Source of the DNA: Bugula neritina
Taxonomy: Eukaryota; Bryozoa; Gymnolaemata; Cheilostomatida; Bugulidae
Length of the DNA stretch: 64,000 bases
Reading direction: 5' to 3'
NCBI GenBank assembly: GCA_964035545.1
Contig: OZ037766.1
Coordinates: 2,091,501 to 2,155,500, forward strand
Made by a program: the position numbers and the translations under genes. This document shows positions 60,601-64,000 of the stretch, one piece after another. The notes under the pieces were generated by a model. It had not been told where the DNA came from. It saw nothing but the letters and a program-made list of their open reading frames with translations, and did not search any database. Numbering within the stretch: position 1 is the stretch's first letter; each line of letters begins with the position of its first letter.

Positions 60601-63600
60601 CTAGCTAGTCAGATGACCCACCTAGCATCAGAAAAACACAAAGGCAGCGCCCAGGTAAGTAGGCAGCACCTCACGTGACAAGTAGAAAGTTATTTGATTT
60701 ACCTGCTTGTTGCTTATGATTTCAACTTATTTTATTTTGAAGATGGTGCAAAAGCTTTTCGAGTCTCAATCTGTGAAATCATCTCTCGTACAAGTTAAAG
60801 CTAGCTCCCCTGACTCAAAGTCAAGTAGCATTTCATTAAGTGGTTCTAATGCTTTAAGTGGTGTCAAGTCAACTAATGCAACATTGCCTACTCACAAAGT
60901 GTCAGTACCGTGCTTAGGCAATGAGCAACCGGTAAAAGCAGCAACAGAAGTCTCAGTAACTGATACACCAACAGCTGAGCACTCAGTAGTCAATGAGCTG
61001 TCAACCTCTCAGCCAGAAACTAATAAACCACCACTTGAGAGCCTGGCAAAAACTAACTTGCAAATTGATGAGCTGAAAACTGAGAACTTGGTCATTACTA
61101 AACCTTCAATCAATAAATCAGAGACTGAGAAAACATCTGCTAAACCTATGACAGATAAAAGTCCAGTTGTACAAAGCTCAGAAATTGATAGAGTAACTAT
61201 TGGGAAACAATTGTCCAGTCAAGTAGCACCTAAAGAGACAGCAGCTAATAAAAAACTTGTGGTAACTAAGCCAGCACCTGAAAAATTGGCAAACACTGCT
61301 TGTGTTTCACAATTCAAAGAATCATCAGCTACACAGGTGTCAACTGCTGATAAACCCGTAGCAGAGACGCCTATGAGTAAAGTACCAGCAGCTACGATAT
61401 TAAATACAAATACATCTAAAAATGAGCAATTACCAAATAAAAATCCAATGGAAAAGTCAGCTAATAAGGCTTTTGCAAAGATTAATTCTGAAAGTAAGTT
61501 AGATAATACATCATCAAGCACGGACAATCAGAAAACTGTAATGCTTGCAACTACAAATTGTATTAGTAAAAGGACAGAGTCTTCAAAAGTGGAAATTCAG
61601 GCCAATAAGAATGAAGAGAAAATTTCATCTAAATCCTATAAAATGAATTCTAGTACTAATAAAAGATCTAGACGATCTGAAAGTTGGTCACCAATTCGAA
61701 AACGATCATCGTTAACACCTGATAGGCCAGAAGTGGAGATTGGTGTAGATGATGATGTTATTGTAATCGGTGCAACAGATGCCAGATCTCGATCCAATTT
61801 CAGTGTGAGCACAAGGCGCCCTCATAGATCCCACTCCCGCTCAAGATCTAGACAAGAATTATCACACCGTCGACATTCACCAAATCGAAGATTATCTAGG
61901 TCTCCTTCAAGACTCACCAAAAGCCCTCCAAGTAGAACACGGCATAGATCCCGTTCACCTCCATACAGAGGCTCTAAATCAAGACATGCTGATGGCTTTA
62001 GATCACGATCCCAGAAATCACCTGATCGGTATAAGCACAACCTTCATTCTTCAAAAAGAACTCGATCGCGCTCTCCAATACATAATAGAAAAATTGATGC
62101 TCATCGGAGGAGGCGGTCCCGATCTCCTATCTCTACAAAAAGAAAATCACCAACTCGTTCACCATCTCCAAAACACTCGAGACGCCATTCCTCTGGTAAC
62201 AAACATTCTAGTTCTAGAGTGTCACATTCAGCTAGTCGCCGCCATTCACGTAGCCCTCAACAGTCACACGTAAGTAACGGGCTCCGTACACGACCACTTT
62301 CTCCGTGGAGTATCAACAGCTTGACATTTCTCGTTGACAAAAAGTGGAAGTCTTTCTATGAAAAATACTATGCGTCTGGTATTCGCGATGATGCCCTTTG
62401 CTTAATTTTGCAAAAAGATTATCTCCAGGCTTATAAAGGATTTTTTGTGCAAGATCCACAGTTTGAGATAGCATATCCTGTTTTAATTCAACCTGAACTT
62501 CTTCGCTCAATGCTAACGGAAAGAATAGAAAATGGGCCTTCTCAAAGTTCATCTCAATTGAGTCGAGAAGTTTCATCAGTGATTACAGTAAAAAATGTAC
62601 CAATGGCAGATTGTGATGCCCTAGAACCTGGGGAGATTATTGATGATGAACGAAAGAAAGAGCTAAAACGTGCATGGGAAAAAAATTTAGCTAGAGCACT
62701 TCCACCTCCTGTAAAGAAGCCAGCCTATACAGAAAGGCGTCCTAAAGTGACTGCAGAAAACTACACTTCACAACCTCATCCCAATAAAGATTTTTCTACA
62801 ACTACTGTTCCTGTTTCGGTTCCTCAGCCAGTTCCACCGCCTGAGAAGACTTCTGACTCGCTCCATTCTTCGGGTGTTGGCCGAACGCCGGAAGACTTCC
62901 ATTCTTTTGACAAACTTCAAGTTCTGATTAGAGAGAAGTTGAAACTGCCTACAGTCAAACCCCCATCCCCAACCAAACACCCCTCTTCTATTGAGGTTCC
63001 AGATCTGGTCAAGCAGGCACTCAAGAGTATAAAAGGGGATGCTCAAGCGGAATACCCAACCACATCCATGTCTTCAGATGGCCTGGTATGTCTATATGTA
63101 TAACACACATGTGTTCTATGTTTGACATTTAGTTTTATTCAGAGTTTTGTAAAGATTACCAGCATGAGCTTGTTTAAATGTTAATGCGCTTGCGTATTGG
63201 CTTTAGGTATTTAGAGATCCATTTCTGGGATTTGTTCACAATGTGCTTTCTGGAATCCTAAAGATGACTGGACTTCAGGATGATGTGGTATGAGTTTAAA
63301 TATTTGGTTTTATAATTATTTCAATTGTCATCAAATATTCATTATTTCCTCAGAATCACAGTAGGTATGTCGCTTTCACACACCTTTAGCACTGCATGTT
63401 TTAGCTACTGTAGAGCAGTATATTCCATAGAAATTTATTGATAGTGACTTGCTATATCAAGCTTGGTTTTATTTTTATACTTTGTTGTTTAGCTCAAACT
63501 TTCATTATACATAAATTTTAGTCACCAGTAGACAATTATTGCACTCAATTTTTTTTCAAAACGTAATCTCATGCAACTGCCATGCTTAGACTTAAAATGA

Positions 63601-63914
63601 TTATCTGTGTTTACCCAATCATATTTGATATTTGGCAAAGCAATTTCCTCTATGTGTACGCATGTGTGTAGGACTCGGGGGCTGTGCCTTCTGCGGTTTT
63701 AACCGAGCTGCATTATGAGCAGCGTCGAATGCATGAGAGTATGGTTACTCCCGAAGGTCATCTGTTGATTCGGATGGCTCGGATGTCATTGACTAATAGA
63801 GATAGACTGCACTCCAAGTTTGGTTCGTCTCATGCTGATGTCGTGGGAATACTGGAGAATTTAGACCGGGACGTATTACAGCTGATAGCTGATACACCAA
63901 TGCTCAAACAATGA
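57663..63914 (+). CDS. Large nuclear protein with three C2H2/U1-type zinc fingers and an RS-rich region
   Basis: Ten exons, all introns phase 0: 57663-57731, 57864-58487, 58869-58943, 59420-59494, 59871-59924, 60231-60284, 60571-60654, 60743-63085, 63207-63287, 63672-63914, total 1233 residues. Finger 1 is C13-x2-C16-x11-H28-x3-H32. Fingers 2 and 3 are C255-x2-C258-x14-H273-x5-H279 and C316-x2-C319-x14-H334-x5-H340, the long His spacing of U1/matrin-type RNA- or DNA-binding fingers. Every finger is split by an intron. Residues 60-175 are a Ser/Thr/Val/Ala repeat. About 655-860 is RS-rich (SRSRSRQE, RHRSRSPPYR), typical of splicing-associated nuclear proteins. The conserved-looking blocks WSINSLTFLVDKKWKSFYEK (about 878) and the last 110 residues are helical and not recognised. 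A role in nuclear RNA processing is inferred from RS plus U1-type fingers; I cannot assign an orthologue. No polyadenylation hexamer is seen before the window ends. Confidence 0.88.
58010..58410. repeat. Coding minisatellite of about 30 bases in exon 2 of the zinc-finger gene
   Basis: Repeats encode ten-residue units close to ATAVSTATNA, with variants VSMATN, VSMSTN and VSTTTN. Synonymous changes between units and strict frame retention suggest the repeat is kept as protein. Confidence 0.85.
58637..58860. repeat. 16-bp tandem repeat abutting the acceptor of exon 3 in the zinc-finger gene
   Basis: About 14 near-identical units of tgttagtatattatac (first units variant: tgttatat). The last unit runs into tatattttcag, so the array occupies the branch-point and pyrimidine-tract area of the intron. 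Confidence 0.9.
59508..59612. repeat. CTA/CTACTG microsatellite in an intron of the zinc-finger gene
   Basis: Units of ctactactg, cttctactt and ctactattact follow the donor of exon 4 almost directly. Confidence 0.8.
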
Positions 63915-64000
63915 TTCTCAGACTTGTTACTCTCCCTCTAGTTGGAAATAGTAATATACTGCGACATGTATTCTAAGGGAAACTGGAAAATGCAAAAACT

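Overview
The window is animal nuclear DNA. It is AT-rich, genes are split by short GT-AG introns, promoters carry TATA and CCAAT elements, 3' ends carry AATAAA, and the families are metazoan: tetraspanin, C-type lectin, TIR/SAM/ARM proteins and an RS-rich zinc-finger protein. tRNA-derived SINEs, non-LTR and Ty3-type remnants and many micro/minisatellites suggest an invertebrate, perhaps a marine lophotrochozoan. The species cannot be named from the sequence.

Layout. (1) 0.2-2.9 kb: a complete five-exon + strand gene for a 152-residue protein with two CCCH zinc fingers and a RING-H2 domain. (2) 3-10.5 kb: mostly non-coding, with a possible two-exon mini-gene (3799-4395), a retroelement gag remnant, a broken histone H2A copy and a tRNA-like SINE head. 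(3) 10.5-21.1 kb: a duplicated and rearranged block on the - strand made of pieces of the CCCH/RING gene. It includes an inverted copy of its promoter and first exons (16.6-17.8 kb) and two copies of a 3.14-kb module (11.6-14.75 and 17.9-21.07 kb). (4) 23.9-31.4 kb: an eight-exon - strand gene for a membrane C-type lectin with a threonine-rich mucin-like stalk and an NPLY cytoplasmic tail. (5) 34.2-48.8 kb: two head-to-tail nine-exon genes for ARM-TIR-SAM proteins of 1048 and 1017 residues. (6) 50.1-55.9 kb: a six-exon - strand tetraspanin. (7) 57.7-63.9 kb: a ten-exon + strand gene for a 1233-residue nuclear protein with three C2H2/U1-type fingers and an RS region.

All exon models were joined by eye from splice consensus, reading-frame phase and protein continuity. 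In each complete model the summed exons give an open frame divisible by three.

The most interesting system is the ARM-TIR-SAM pair. It uses the same three modules as the NAD-hydrolase SARM1, but the single SAM lies after the TIR rather than two SAMs before it. The two genes share all eight intron phases, and each keeps a Cys-x-x-Glu at the expected TIR catalytic position. The lectin, the tetraspanin and the CCCH/RING protein would fit recognition and ubiquitin roles, but nothing in the sequence ties them into one pathway. Notable DNA structures are eight tandem copies of a 5' splice site in the tetraspanin gene and a perfect 38-bp-arm palindrome at 57.0 kb.
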